Shown here piece by piece: positions 9,201-16,755 of a stretch of 49,529 bases of DNA. This stretch comes from Agrobacterium tumefaciens (GTDB lineage: Bacteria; Pseudomonadota; Alphaproteobacteria; Rhizobiales; Rhizobiaceae), in contig NZ_WJOK01000034.1 of the NCBI RefSeq assembly GCF_009649785.1, positions 1-49,529 on the forward strand, written 5' to 3'. The notes under the pieces are model-generated. The model saw nothing but the letters and a program-made list of their open reading frames with translations. It made no database searches and was not told where the DNA came from. How positions within the stretch are numbered: position 1 is the first letter of the stretch; each line of letters opens with the position of its first letter. A program made the position numbers and the translations under genes.

Positions 9201-9343
9201 TTTATGGCGGAGGAAGCTGCGATATGGCCTCGCCGTCCCCGGTCTTCTGGAGCGAAACTATTGAAACTGATAGATTATGCCGGTACAGCCGATGGGTGCG
9301 CCACGTCATCCGCGCACGTGTTTCTCAAAACGGGGTTTTGCTT

Positions 9344-9775
9344 GTGTCTTATCAGTTCACTGACTCGGTACCCTACCTGCTCAACTGGGTAGGTGTTCGG
9401 CTTGGAGAGCGCTTCTCCCTGAGGCTGGCATCCTATGACATCACCCTGCCGATGTATCGTGTGCTGGCAACGCTGAGACAACAGGAAAGCAAAACACTGA
9501 CCGAGCTTTCAGACCTCGTGTCGGTGGAGATTTCCACGCTCTCCCGGCTTGTTGGCCTGCTCGTCAGACGCAACCTCGTCAGCCGCGAGCGACCGGTCGA
9601 CAATGCGCGGATCGTGCGCATCACGCTGACGCCAAAGGGTGAAGAACTTGCCGAGGAACTGATGCCCATCGCCGCCATGTTCGAAAAGACCGCGATCGAA
9701 GGCCTCGACCCGGCCGAAGTGAAACTTTTCAAAAGCATCCTGCGCCACATCGGCCGCAACATTGCGGGTCTCTGA
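9344..9775 (+). CDS. graR: MarR-family regulator, GraR-like
   Basis: A winged-helix MarR regulator, probably the repressor of the gra operon responding to gamma-resorcylate or resorcinol. The core includes SLRLASYDITLPMYRVL, the recognition region LSDLVSVEISTLSRLVGLLV and the wing RPVDNARIVRITLTPKG. The reading frame is open from 9176, but starts there would lie inside the palindrome and give an unusual 56-residue extension. A GTG at 9344 gives 143 residues, typical for MarR proteins, and leaves a normal promoter region. It is divergent from graD, as in the MTP-10005 cluster. The start is inferred; the family call is safe. Confidence 0.8.
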   Translation: MSYQFTDSVPYLLNWVGVRLGERFSLRLASYDITLPMYRVLATLRQQESKTLTELSDLVSVEISTLSRLVGLLVRRNLVSRERPVDNARIVRITLTPKGEELAEELMPIAAMFEKTAIEGLDPAEVKLFKSILRHIGRNIAGL

Positions 9776-9879
9776 TCCCCCAAGGATCCGCTGACCCGTC
9801 ACGACCTTCGCGTGCAATGTACTTGTAATGGCTGGTTCCTATCCCTGTGGCAACTCACCACAGCGGAGGAAATTTGCCC

Positions 9880-10266
9880 ATGTCCGAGAGATTGTCACCC
9901 GCCTACCTGACAACGCTCGCCCTTGTCACAGCATCGATCCTGGTTTCGGCCTGCGCCTCGACAGTCATGAAAAGCTATATCGGCGCGCCCATCACCAGCG
10001 TGATGCTGGACTATGGGTCGCCGGACAATATCTATAGCCTTGGCGGTGGACAGCAGGCCTACCAGTGGCGGAAGAACAAGACACAGGTTGTCGCCGGATC
10101 ATCGAGTGGCGAAGTGCGGACAACACGGCGCGGAGAGCGTTACGAAGTGTCCGAGACGCCGGGTTATGTCGAGCGCATAGACTGCTTCTACACTTTCTAC
10201 ACACGCAATTCCGGCGGCGAATGGTATGTCACGAGCTTCCGGCAACCGGCGCTCGAATGCGAGTGA
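9880..10266 (+). CDS. Small lipoprotein, unknown function
   Basis: A 128-residue predicted outer- or inner-membrane lipoprotein. After a short basic start there is a hydrophobic stretch ending in the lipobox LVSAC near residue 25, followed by a mature domain with SYIGAPITSVMLDYGSPD, which resembles small periplasmic lipoproteins of rhizobia. Two further cysteines (ERIDCFY and ALECE at the C-terminus) could form a disulphide. A GGAGG site lies 10 bases before this ATG; an in-frame ATG at 9847 is possible but has no clear site. The gene stands alone with its own terminator and is not obviously tied to gra. No function is proposed. Confidence 0.75.
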   Translation: MSERLSPAYLTTLALVTASILVSACASTVMKSYIGAPITSVMLDYGSPDNIYSLGGGQQAYQWRKNKTQVVAGSSSGEVRTTRRGERYEVSETPGYVERIDCFYTFYTRNSGGEWYVTSFRQPALECE

Positions 10267-10306
10267 TCGTTTCCGGATTTCAAACTCCGCCCTCCCAGAT
10301 TTTTGA

Positions 10307-10337
10307 CCGCCGCTTTGATGCTTGAAGCGGCGGTTTT
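10307..10337 (+). terminator. Rho-independent terminator
   Basis: A perfect 9-bp stem (CCGCCGCTT / AAGCGGCGG) with a 9-base loop is followed by TTTT, 40 bp after the lipoprotein stop. Confidence 0.8.
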
Positions 10338-10379
10338 CGTTGGAACGTTCTCCCTGGGATTTCTCATCGGATGGGCCGG

Positions 10380-10607
10380 TCAGAAGCAGTAGTTCAGGCC
10401 GGCCTTGATGACGTGATCATTTGGATCGGACTTCGACCTGCCGCTCGCCAAACTTGGCCGACAGGCCGCCGCCGAAGCTCTGTTCGACGCCGGCGCCAAC
10501 CCGATAGCCCTGGTTCCAGCAGTCGGCACCCGTGACGCCGTTTCCATCCTTGAGCTTTTTGGCGGTAAGGCCGGGGAAACGTGCCTGATCGCTTAAAATC
10601 CCGTCAG
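10380..10607 (-). pseudogene. Remnant of RopB/Omp25-type outer-membrane protein
   Basis: The minus strand encodes the end of a beta-barrel outer-membrane protein of the kind common in rhizobia and Brucella: a stretch including GYRVGAGVEQSFGGGLSAKFG, then after a one-base frame change DHVIKAGLNYCF and a stop. The terminal aromatic residue is the usual barrel signature. The 5' part of the gene is missing; the frame runs straight into the end of the histidine kinase gene upstream. So it is both truncated and frameshifted. It accounts for the otherwise empty 340-bp stretch here. Confidence 0.6.
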
Positions 10608-12044
10608 CTAGACAGTGTCAGCCGCAGCACCTTTCAAAGCCACCGAGCGAATTTCCAGCCGGACGCAAAAACCGGGATTGAGGTCGAGGAAGACAACGCG
10701 TCCGCCATGAATCTCTGCCGCCTTCTGGACTAGGTTCAATCCGAGGCCGGCTCCTGGCGAGTTCGTATTGACGCGGTGAAACGGCTCGAATACCTGCTCG
10801 CGCTCCGAGACGGGGATGCCCGGCCCTTCATCGCAAACGTCAATGAAGCCCGCAGCACCGACCCGGATCGTGATAGAACCCTCGCCGCCGCCATGATCGA
10901 TTGCGTTGCGAACGAGATTGACGACCGCCATCTCGATGATCGAAGTCTGGACCGTGAACACGGCCTCTCCTTCACTTGGCTCGAAATCGAACTCGTAACC
11001 GGCATCCATCGCAATCGGCGCGACATCGGTCGCGATGCGCTCGACAAGGATGTTCAGGTCCTGCCGCTCGGCGGGTAATTCCACCACGCCGACCGCCTGC
11101 ATCTCCAGCAACTGGTGCGCAACGCGTGTGAGGCGATCGATATCGGCCCGGAGTTGTAGGCTCAGCGCGTCATCGGGCAAAAGATCGGCCCTGATCCGCG
11201 CGATTGCAATCGGCGTTCTCAACTCATGCGCGGCATCGGCAAGAAAGCGGTTACGGCGATTATATCCCTCATCCAGCTTGGAAAGCGCGACGTTGAAGGC
11301 ATTTACCAGGGGAATGATTTCGCTGGGCACCTTGGAACGATTGATACGGGCAGACCGGTTCTCGAAATTGATGGATTGCGCCTGGCTGACCGTTTCCATC
11401 AGGCCGCCAAGTGAACGGCCGACCGCCCACGGGGTCACGATCAATGTCGCGATACCAGTCAGGATCAGCATGGGCACGACGGCGATAAGAATGACGAAGC
11501 CCACACCCGGCAAGACTGTAAGCCAGCGGATCTCGCCGTTGGCATCCTTTTCCAGATCTAACTGCATACTGATCCATAGGCTGAGGCCGTCATTCGGGAT
11601 GCCTTTTTCCGTCCCGGCAATGAATTGCAGCCGCCCGGCAGGTGTATCGCGGTTTTCCATGGTGGCCCGGACTGTTTCCCCCGCTTCCAGACGCGCCCTT
11701 TCGATGCTTGACGGAAAAACTGCCGCCAAAGCCGGTACTGGGATTTCTCCATATCGCAGGACGATTTCATCGGCGTCCCGCACCAAGAACCAAAGATTCG
11801 GATAGCGCTGTTTCAGCTCGACCAATCCGGGCGTGGGCAAAACTTGCGCCCGGCCCTGCCCATCCTTTGTCACGCTTTCCGCAACGATGCGGACAGCCTC
11901 TTCATTGGCGCCCTCCAGCCGTGGATCAATGATCCAGATCCAGCCGACGAGGAGGATGACAAACAGAACGAGCAAGAACGCCTGCAAGGCGAAAAGACGC
12001 TTCATCAGCGCCCACCGCAGGGATCGGTTGCGCTCCTGCTTCAT
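10608..12044 (-). CDS. Sensor histidine kinase
   Basis: A 478-residue inner-membrane histidine kinase partnered with the OmpR-type regulator whose stop overlaps its start (ATGA). Two membrane segments (residues about 15-37 and 180-205) flank a periplasmic domain of about 140 residues. HAMP follows, then the dimerisation domain with the phospho-acceptor in FLADAAHELRTPIAIAR and an ATPase domain with NLVRNAIDHGGG (N box), DEGPGIP (G1), FEPFHR (F box) and GAGLGLNLV (G2). The stimulus is unknown. Because a broken outer-membrane protein gene lies immediately downstream, an envelope-related role is possible but unsupported otherwise. Confidence 0.88.
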   Translation of the reverse strand: MKQERNRSLRWALMKRLFALQAFLLVLFVILLVGWIWIIDPRLEGANEEAVRIVAESVTKDGQGRAQVLPTPGLVELKQRYPNLWFLVRDADEIVLRYGEIPVPALAAVFPSSIERARLEAGETVRATMENRDTPAGRLQFIAGTEKGIPNDGLSLWISMQLDLEKDANGEIRWLTVLPGVGFVILIAVVPMLILTGIATLIVTPWAVGRSLGGLMETVSQAQSINFENRSARINRSKVPSEIIPLVNAFNVALSKLDEGYNRRNRFLADAAHELRTPIAIARIRADLLPDDALSLQLRADIDRLTRVAHQLLEMQAVGVVELPAERQDLNILVERIATDVAPIAMDAGYEFDFEPSEGEAVFTVQTSIIEMAVVNLVRNAIDHGGGEGSITIRVGAAGFIDVCDEGPGIPVSEREQVFEPFHRVNTNSPGAGLGLNLVQKAAEIHGGRVVFLDLNPGFCVRLEIRSVALKGAAADTV

Positions 12045-12715
12045 GTATTCGCCCGGATGAGATAGCCGATGTTTCGCACGGCTCTTATCTCGACCGTGGC
12101 TTCGGCCTGCGCGAGCTTCTTCCTGATGCGGGAGATATGGGCGTCGAGAGCGTTGGATTCGATCTCATCATCCAGGTTGTAAACCGCCTCGACCAGATTG
12201 GAACGCGTCACGATGCGGTTCGGGCGTCGCATCAGAGCCTCGAGCGCCAGATATTCCCGCCGCCGAAACTCGATGATGGCACCGGCAACCGTGACTTCAT
12301 TGCTCTTCGGATCAATGCTCAGATTTCCGAAGCTCACATATTGGCTGGAGAGCGAAGGGCCGCGCCTGTGCAGCGCCCGAAGGCGGGCAAGCAATTCCTC
12401 GATCGCAAAAGGCTTGGCGAGGTAATCATCCGCGCCGGCGTCAAGACCGTCAACGCGGTGATCGACACTTCCGAGCGCCGTCAGAACGAGGATCGGCACC
12501 GAATGCCTGGCTTTGCGAAGCGAAGACACAAGGTTCAACCCTTCACCATCCGGAAGGCGACGATCCAGAACCAGCACATCGTAAGAGCCGTCACGCGCCA
12601 GCGCGTCGGCATCGGCAATCGTGCTGACATGATCCGCAAGCACATCACGCCGTCGCAGGGCTTCGAGCAGGACCCGCGCCATTTCCGGTTCATCCTCGAG
12701 AAGCAGGATTCGCAA
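12041..12715 (-). CDS. OmpR-family response regulator
   Basis: A 224-residue DNA-binding response regulator. The receiver domain has the acidic cluster E7-D8-E9, the phospho-acceptor D51 in VLVLDRRLPDG and the conserved lysine in DYLAKPFAIEEL. The C-terminal winged helix has EFRRREYLALEALMRRPNRIV and a recognition helix around NALDAHISRIRKKL. It is the first gene of a two-gene operon with the kinase, with stop and start codons overlapping. Targets are not evident from the window. Confidence 0.9.
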   Translation of the reverse strand: MRILLLEDEPEMARVLLEALRRRDVLADHVSTIADADALARDGSYDVLVLDRRLPDGEGLNLVSSLRKARHSVPILVLTALGSVDHRVDGLDAGADDYLAKPFAIEELLARLRALHRRGPSLSSQYVSFGNLSIDPKSNEVTVAGAIIEFRRREYLALEALMRRPNRIVTRSNLVEAVYNLDDEIESNALDAHISRIRKKLAQAEATVEIRAVRNIGYLIRANT

Positions 12716-12854
12716 TGACTTTTCCCCAAAGGTGAACTCTTGCCGTCCTCACCACTGGTCGGTGAATGTTACAGCTACATTGCAGGCAAGGAGCCGGACT
12801 ATCCTTCTCTCACCCTCCTGCCAGACGCAAATCGACCGTCACACCTTGGATGCC

Positions 12855-13484
12855 TTATCCCGGCCTGTACCCATGTCTTGCATAAAACCGGTCAAGCTCG
12901 CGCTGCTGCGGCACCTCACCGGTGTAGATCGCAATATAGTCCGGGATCCTTTTCATGCGCACGGCCATATCTTCCTCCGACTGCATGGAGATATAGCCGA
13001 TCTGCACGAGATAGGTGGTGCGGGCACGCACATCCGCCATATTTTCGGAATGGCCAAAACGCATGAACATGCGCGAAAGTGCATCCATTCTCGTCTGATC
13101 AGCCTTACGCACCTCGGCAAGAATATCATCGGACTGAAGAGCCCAACTGCGAACCGCAAATTCGAACCTATTGTCGAAGAGGCCGGCATCCAGCCAGCAA
13201 TCGAAGACATTCAGCATCGCTTCGGCCAGGGTCTCCGCATAGGCCTCCGACTGCCTGACGATGCTGCCGGTATTCTTTTCGCGCCAGCGGGAGACGAGTG
13301 CGGCCAGCAACTCCTCCCTATCCCGGAAGAACCAGTAGAAACTCGTGCGCGACAGACCGAGTTTTTTCGCCAACGGCAGGATTTTCACGGAATCCACGCC
13401 GGATTCGAGAAGTGCCTGGTAGGCGGCCTCAAGCCAGCCCTCCTGCGATCCGCGCCAACCGGTCTCGTTCAATGTCGCTTCCAT
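12855..13484 (-). CDS. TetR-family regulator
   Basis: A 209-residue TetR-type repressor. The N-terminal helix-turn-helix is visible as KILPLAKKLGLSRTSFYWFF followed by RDREELLAALVSRW, the usual TetR signature; the C-terminal ligand domain has no recognisable motif. It is transcribed divergently from the oxidoreductase at 13630, with 145 bp between the genes, so it probably represses that gene and perhaps itself. The ligand is likely a substrate or product of the oxidoreductase (an N-methylated or unsaturated compound), which is inference from position only. Confidence 0.85.
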   Translation of the reverse strand: MEATLNETGWRGSQEGWLEAAYQALLESGVDSVKILPLAKKLGLSRTSFYWFFRDREELLAALVSRWREKNTGSIVRQSEAYAETLAEAMLNVFDCWLDAGLFDNRFEFAVRSWALQSDDILAEVRKADQTRMDALSRMFMRFGHSENMADVRARTTYLVQIGYISMQSEEDMAVRMKRIPDYIAIYTGEVPQQRELDRFYARHGYRPG

Positions 13485-13547
13485 GATGATTTCCTAGCAA
13501 ATCGGTCTGGTCGCGACAAGGCGAATGTCCACTCATGTCGAATGCAT

Positions 13548-13561
13548 AAACACAAGTGTTT
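13548..13561. promoter_or_regulatory. Candidate TetR operator
   Basis: An AAACAC-AA-GTGTTT inverted repeat lies between the divergent TetR and oxidoreductase genes, just before a TTAATTGACA stretch that could act as a -35 element. It is a short palindrome chosen by position. Confidence 0.35.
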
Positions 13562-13629
13562 TATTAATTGACACCTATGTACATTCCCGCTTAGCCTTCT
13601 CCGATAAACGTTCTCGGAGCACGGTCGCC

Positions 13630-15666
13630 ATGTCGAATGACCCCCTTCTTCAGCCCTACCAGCTAAAGCATCTCACCCTGCGAAACCGCATCATCGTTAC
13701 CTCGCATGAACCCGCCTATCCGGAGGACGGCATGCCGAAAGGGCGCTACCGCGCCTATACGCTCGAGCGGGCAAAGGGCGGCGTCGCCATGACGATGACG
13801 GCAGGCTCCGCAGCCGTCTCGAAAGACAGCCCGCCCGTCTTCAACAACCTCTTGGCCTACAAGGATGAAATCGTTCCGTGGATCAGGGAAATGACCGACG
13901 CCGTGCATGAAGAGGGTGCAGCGATCATGATCCAGCTGACGCATCTCGGCCGCCGCACGCGCTGGGACAAGGGCGACTGGCTGCCGGTGCTGGCACCATC
14001 CCACCAGCGGGAAGCCGCGCATCGCGCTTTCCCGAAGAAGATCGAGGATTGGGATATCGAGCGCATCATCAAGGACTTCGCCGACGCTGCGGAACGCATG
14101 AAGGCGGGCGGCATGGACGGGGTGGAGCTTGAAGCCTATGGCCATCTCATCGACCAGTTCGTCTCGCCGCTGACCAACGAGCTGGATGGCCCCTATGGCG
14201 GCTCGCTGGACAACCGCATGCGTTTCTGTTTCGACGTCTTCAGGGCGATGCGCGAACGTGTCGGCGACGATTTCATCCTCGGGGTTCGCTATACCGCCGA
14301 CGAATGTCTTGAAGGCGGCACCGGAAAGGCGGAAGGCCTCGAAATCTCGCGCCGGTTGCGGGATAGCGGCCTGATCGACTATCTCAACGTTATCAGGGGC
14401 CATATCGACACCGATCCCGGCCTGACCGACGTCATTCCCATTCAGGGCATGGCGAACGCGCCGCATCTGGACTTCGCGGGCGAAATCCGCGCGGCAACCA
14501 GTTTCCCCACCTTCCACGCCGCCAAGATCCAGGATGTCGCCACCGCCAGATTCGCCATCGCTTCCGGCAAGGTCGATATGGTCGGCATGACCCGCGCTCA
14601 CATGACGGACCCGCATATCGTGCGCAAGATCATGGAAAAGCGGGAGGACGATATCAGGCCTTGCGTTGGCGCCAACTACTGTCTCGACCGCATCTATCAG
14701 GGCGGCCTCGCATTCTGCATTCACAATCCGGCGACAGGCCGCGAAGAAACGATGCCGCACGAGATCACCAAGGCGAAGGAAAGCCTGAAGGTCGTGATCG
14801 TCGGCGCCGGTCCGGCCGGGCTGGAGGCCGCGCGTGTCTGTGCCGAACGCGGCCATGAGGTCGTCGTCTTCGAGGCCGCAAACGATCCGGGCGGCCAGAT
14901 CCGCCTGACCGCGCAAAGCGAACGCCGCCGCGAAATGATCAGCATTATCGACTGGCGCATGAGCCAGTGCGAAAGGCTCGGCGTTACCTTTCACTTCAAC
15001 AGCTGGGCGGAAGCGGACACGGTTCTCTCGGAGAGCCCAGATGTCGTCATCATCGCCACCGGCGGATTGCCGCATACCGATGTGCTTTCAAACGGCAATG
15101 ATCTGGTCGTTTCCTCGTGGGATATCATTTCCGGCGACGTCAAGCCGGGAACGAATGTGCTGGTTTTCGACGATGCCGGCGACCATGCGGGCCTGCAGGC
15201 AGCAGAATTTCTCGCAAAGGCGGGCGCAAAAGTGGAGATCATGACCCCGGATCGCGCTTTCGCGCCCGAAGTCATGGCGATGAACCTGGTTCCTTACATG
15301 CGCTCACTGCAAAAACTCGACGTCACCTTCACCGTCACCTATCGGCTGGAAGCGGCGGAAAGAAACGGCAACCAGCTCGTCGCCCACGTCGGCAGCGATT
15401 ATGGCGGCGTGACGAAATCAAGGACCGTGGACCAGATCGTCGTCAATCACGGCACGGTGCCGCTGGACGATCTCTATTTCGACCTCAAGCCCGGCTCCAG
15501 GAACCTCGGCGAAATATCCTACGACGCCTTGCTGGAGGGCTCCGCCCAAACCGTCGAGCGCAACCCTGGCGGTGCCTACCGGCTCTTCCGCATCGGCGAC
15601 GCGGTCGCCGCACGCAATACACATGCGGCGATCTACGATGCGCTGCGTCTCGCAAAGGATATTTGA
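13630..15666 (+). CDS. TMADH/Old-Yellow-Enzyme family oxidoreductase
   Basis: A 678-residue flavoprotein with the trimethylamine dehydrogenase / 2,4-dienoyl-CoA reductase layout. Residues 1-370 form the FMN-binding TIM barrel (PYQLKHLTLRNRIIVTSHEP at the start). A cysteine cluster follows at 345-363, then an FAD/NAD(P)-binding module with VVIVGAGPAGLEAARV near residue 395. The 4Fe-4S ligands of TMADH are C-x2-C-x2-C-x11-C; here the second is alanine (CVGANYC: C345, A348, C351, then C363). Related rhizobial proteins include StcD-type N-methylproline demethylases, so oxidation of an N-methyl compound is a reasonable guess. The ATG at 13630 is chosen over one 105 bases upstream because it begins the conserved domain and leaves room for the divergent promoter. 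Confidence 0.82.
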   Translation: MSNDPLLQPYQLKHLTLRNRIIVTSHEPAYPEDGMPKGRYRAYTLERAKGGVAMTMTAGSAAVSKDSPPVFNNLLAYKDEIVPWIREMTDAVHEEGAAIMIQLTHLGRRTRWDKGDWLPVLAPSHQREAAHRAFPKKIEDWDIERIIKDFADAAERMKAGGMDGVELEAYGHLIDQFVSPLTNELDGPYGGSLDNRMRFCFDVFRAMRERVGDDFILGVRYTADECLEGGTGKAEGLEISRRLRDSGLIDYLNVIRGHIDTDPGLTDVIPIQGMANAPHLDFAGEIRAATSFPTFHAAKIQDVATARFAIASGKVDMVGMTRAHMTDPHIVRKIMEKREDDIRPCVGANYCLDRIYQGGLAFCIHNPATGREETMPHEITKAKESLKVVIVGAGPAGLEAARVCAERGHEVVVFEAANDPGGQIRLTAQSERRREMISIIDWRMSQCERLGVTFHFNSWAEADTVLSESPDVVIIATGGLPHTDVLSNGNDLVVSSWDIISGDVKPGTNVLVFDDAGDHAGLQAAEFLAKAGAKVEIMTPDRAFAPEVMAMNLVPYMRSLQKLDVTFTVTYRLEAAERNGNQLVAHVGSDYGGVTKSRTVDQIVVNHGTVPLDDLYFDLKPGSRNLGEISYDALLEGSAQTVERNPGGAYRLFRIGDAVAARNTHAAIYDALRLAKDI

Positions 15667-15693
15667 GAGGGCCGCCGCGATACGCTTTGAAAC

Positions 15694-16755
15694 TCAGGCC
15701 TGGATCAAGGCAATGCCACGGTTCTTGAACCCGAGTGTGACATCGCTTTCGGGCGGCAGACTGGTCTCGACCGCATGGTCGATGATGAAGAGCGTGCCGA
15801 TATCGGTCTCGACTTCATATTCGACGTGACCGCCGAGATAGGCACTGTGCAGCACCCGCCCGGCAAGTCCCTGCCCGCCCGATTGGGCGATGGAAATCGA
15901 ACCCGGACGAACCGCGAGCTTTGCCGGGCCGGGTTTAGCGTTGCGTGCCGCAACACGATGATCGATCCCCCCAACGCGGATCAACGCATCGGCGCCTTCA
16001 AGGCTGACCACCTCGCAGCCGACGACATTCGCCTCGCCCATGAAGTCGGCGATGAAGGAAGAAGCCGGCGCCTCGTAGAGTTCCCGCGGCGCGCCTGACT
16101 GGGCGATCTCGCCTTCCTTCATCACGATGATCCGGTCGGAAACGGCCAGCGCCTCGTCCTGATCATGCGTCACATAAACGGCGGTAAAACCAAGCCGCTG
16201 CTGCAATTCCCGGATTTCGGTACGAACCCGGCGGCGAAGACGCGCATCGAGGTTGGAAAGGGGTTCATCGAGCAGCAGCACCTGCGGCTCCAGCACCAGA
16301 GCGCGGGCAACCGCCACGCGCTGCTGCTGACCACCGGAAAGCTCGGCAGGCAGACGATGCCCCATGCCGGCCAGCCCCACGAGCTTCAGACCTTCCTCGG
16401 CCTTCTCCCGTGCTTCCGCCTTGCGCAGTCCGGAGGATTGCAGGCCATAAGCGACATTGTCGAGCGCCGTCATATGCGGGAAAAGCGCGTAGGACTGGAA
16501 AACCATCGAGACATCGCGCTCATTGGCCGGCAGCATGGTCACATCCTTGTCGCCGATCAGAATGCGACCGGCCGTCGGATGTTCGAGCCCCGCCAGCATG
16601 CGCAGCGTCGTCGTCTTGCCGCAACCGGAGGGACCGAGAAGTGTCACCAGCGTGCCGGGTTCGATGGTGAGCGAAAGGTCGGGGATGGCGGTGAAGGCGC
16701 CGAATGTCTTGCGGACATTCTGAAAGGTGACGGAGCCGGGCTTTACGGAAATCAT
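15694..16755 (-). CDS. afuC: ABC transporter ATPase, AfuC/FbpC-like
   Basis: A 353-residue ATPase of the ferric-iron/spermidine/sulfate class. Walker A is GPSGCGKTT near residue 39, the signature is LSGGQQQRVAVARAL, Walker B is VLLLDEPLSNLD, and the switch histidine is in VTHDQDEALA. A TOBE-like C-terminal domain (about 240-350) follows. Its start overlaps the permease stop by 4 bp. It powers the permease encoded upstream. Family names say iron, but AfuABC of enteric and Pasteurella-type bacteria moves hexose phosphates, so the substrate should be treated as open. Confidence 0.85.
   Translation of the reverse strand: MISVKPGSVTFQNVRKTFGAFTAIPDLSLTIEPGTLVTLLGPSGCGKTTTLRMLAGLEHPTAGRILIGDKDVTMLPANERDVSMVFQSYALFPHMTALDNVAYGLQSSGLRKAEAREKAEEGLKLVGLAGMGHRLPAELSGGQQQRVAVARALVLEPQVLLLDEPLSNLDARLRRRVRTEIRELQQRLGFTAVYVTHDQDEALAVSDRIIVMKEGEIAQSGAPRELYEAPASSFIADFMGEANVVGCEVVSLEGADALIRVGGIDHRVAARNAKPGPAKLAVRPGSISIAQSGGQGLAGRVLHSAYLGGHVEYEVETDIGTLFIIDHAVETSLPPESDVTLGFKNRGIALIQA

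Noticed and set aside
9176..9343. N-terminal extension of GraR from the ATG at 9176
   Set aside because: It would begin inside the palindromic operator and add 56 residues not seen in MarR proteins.
13663..15075. 470-codon frame opposite the oxidoreductase gene
   Set aside because: It is the complementary shadow of a high-GC gene with a clear family match; its product has no recognisable domain.
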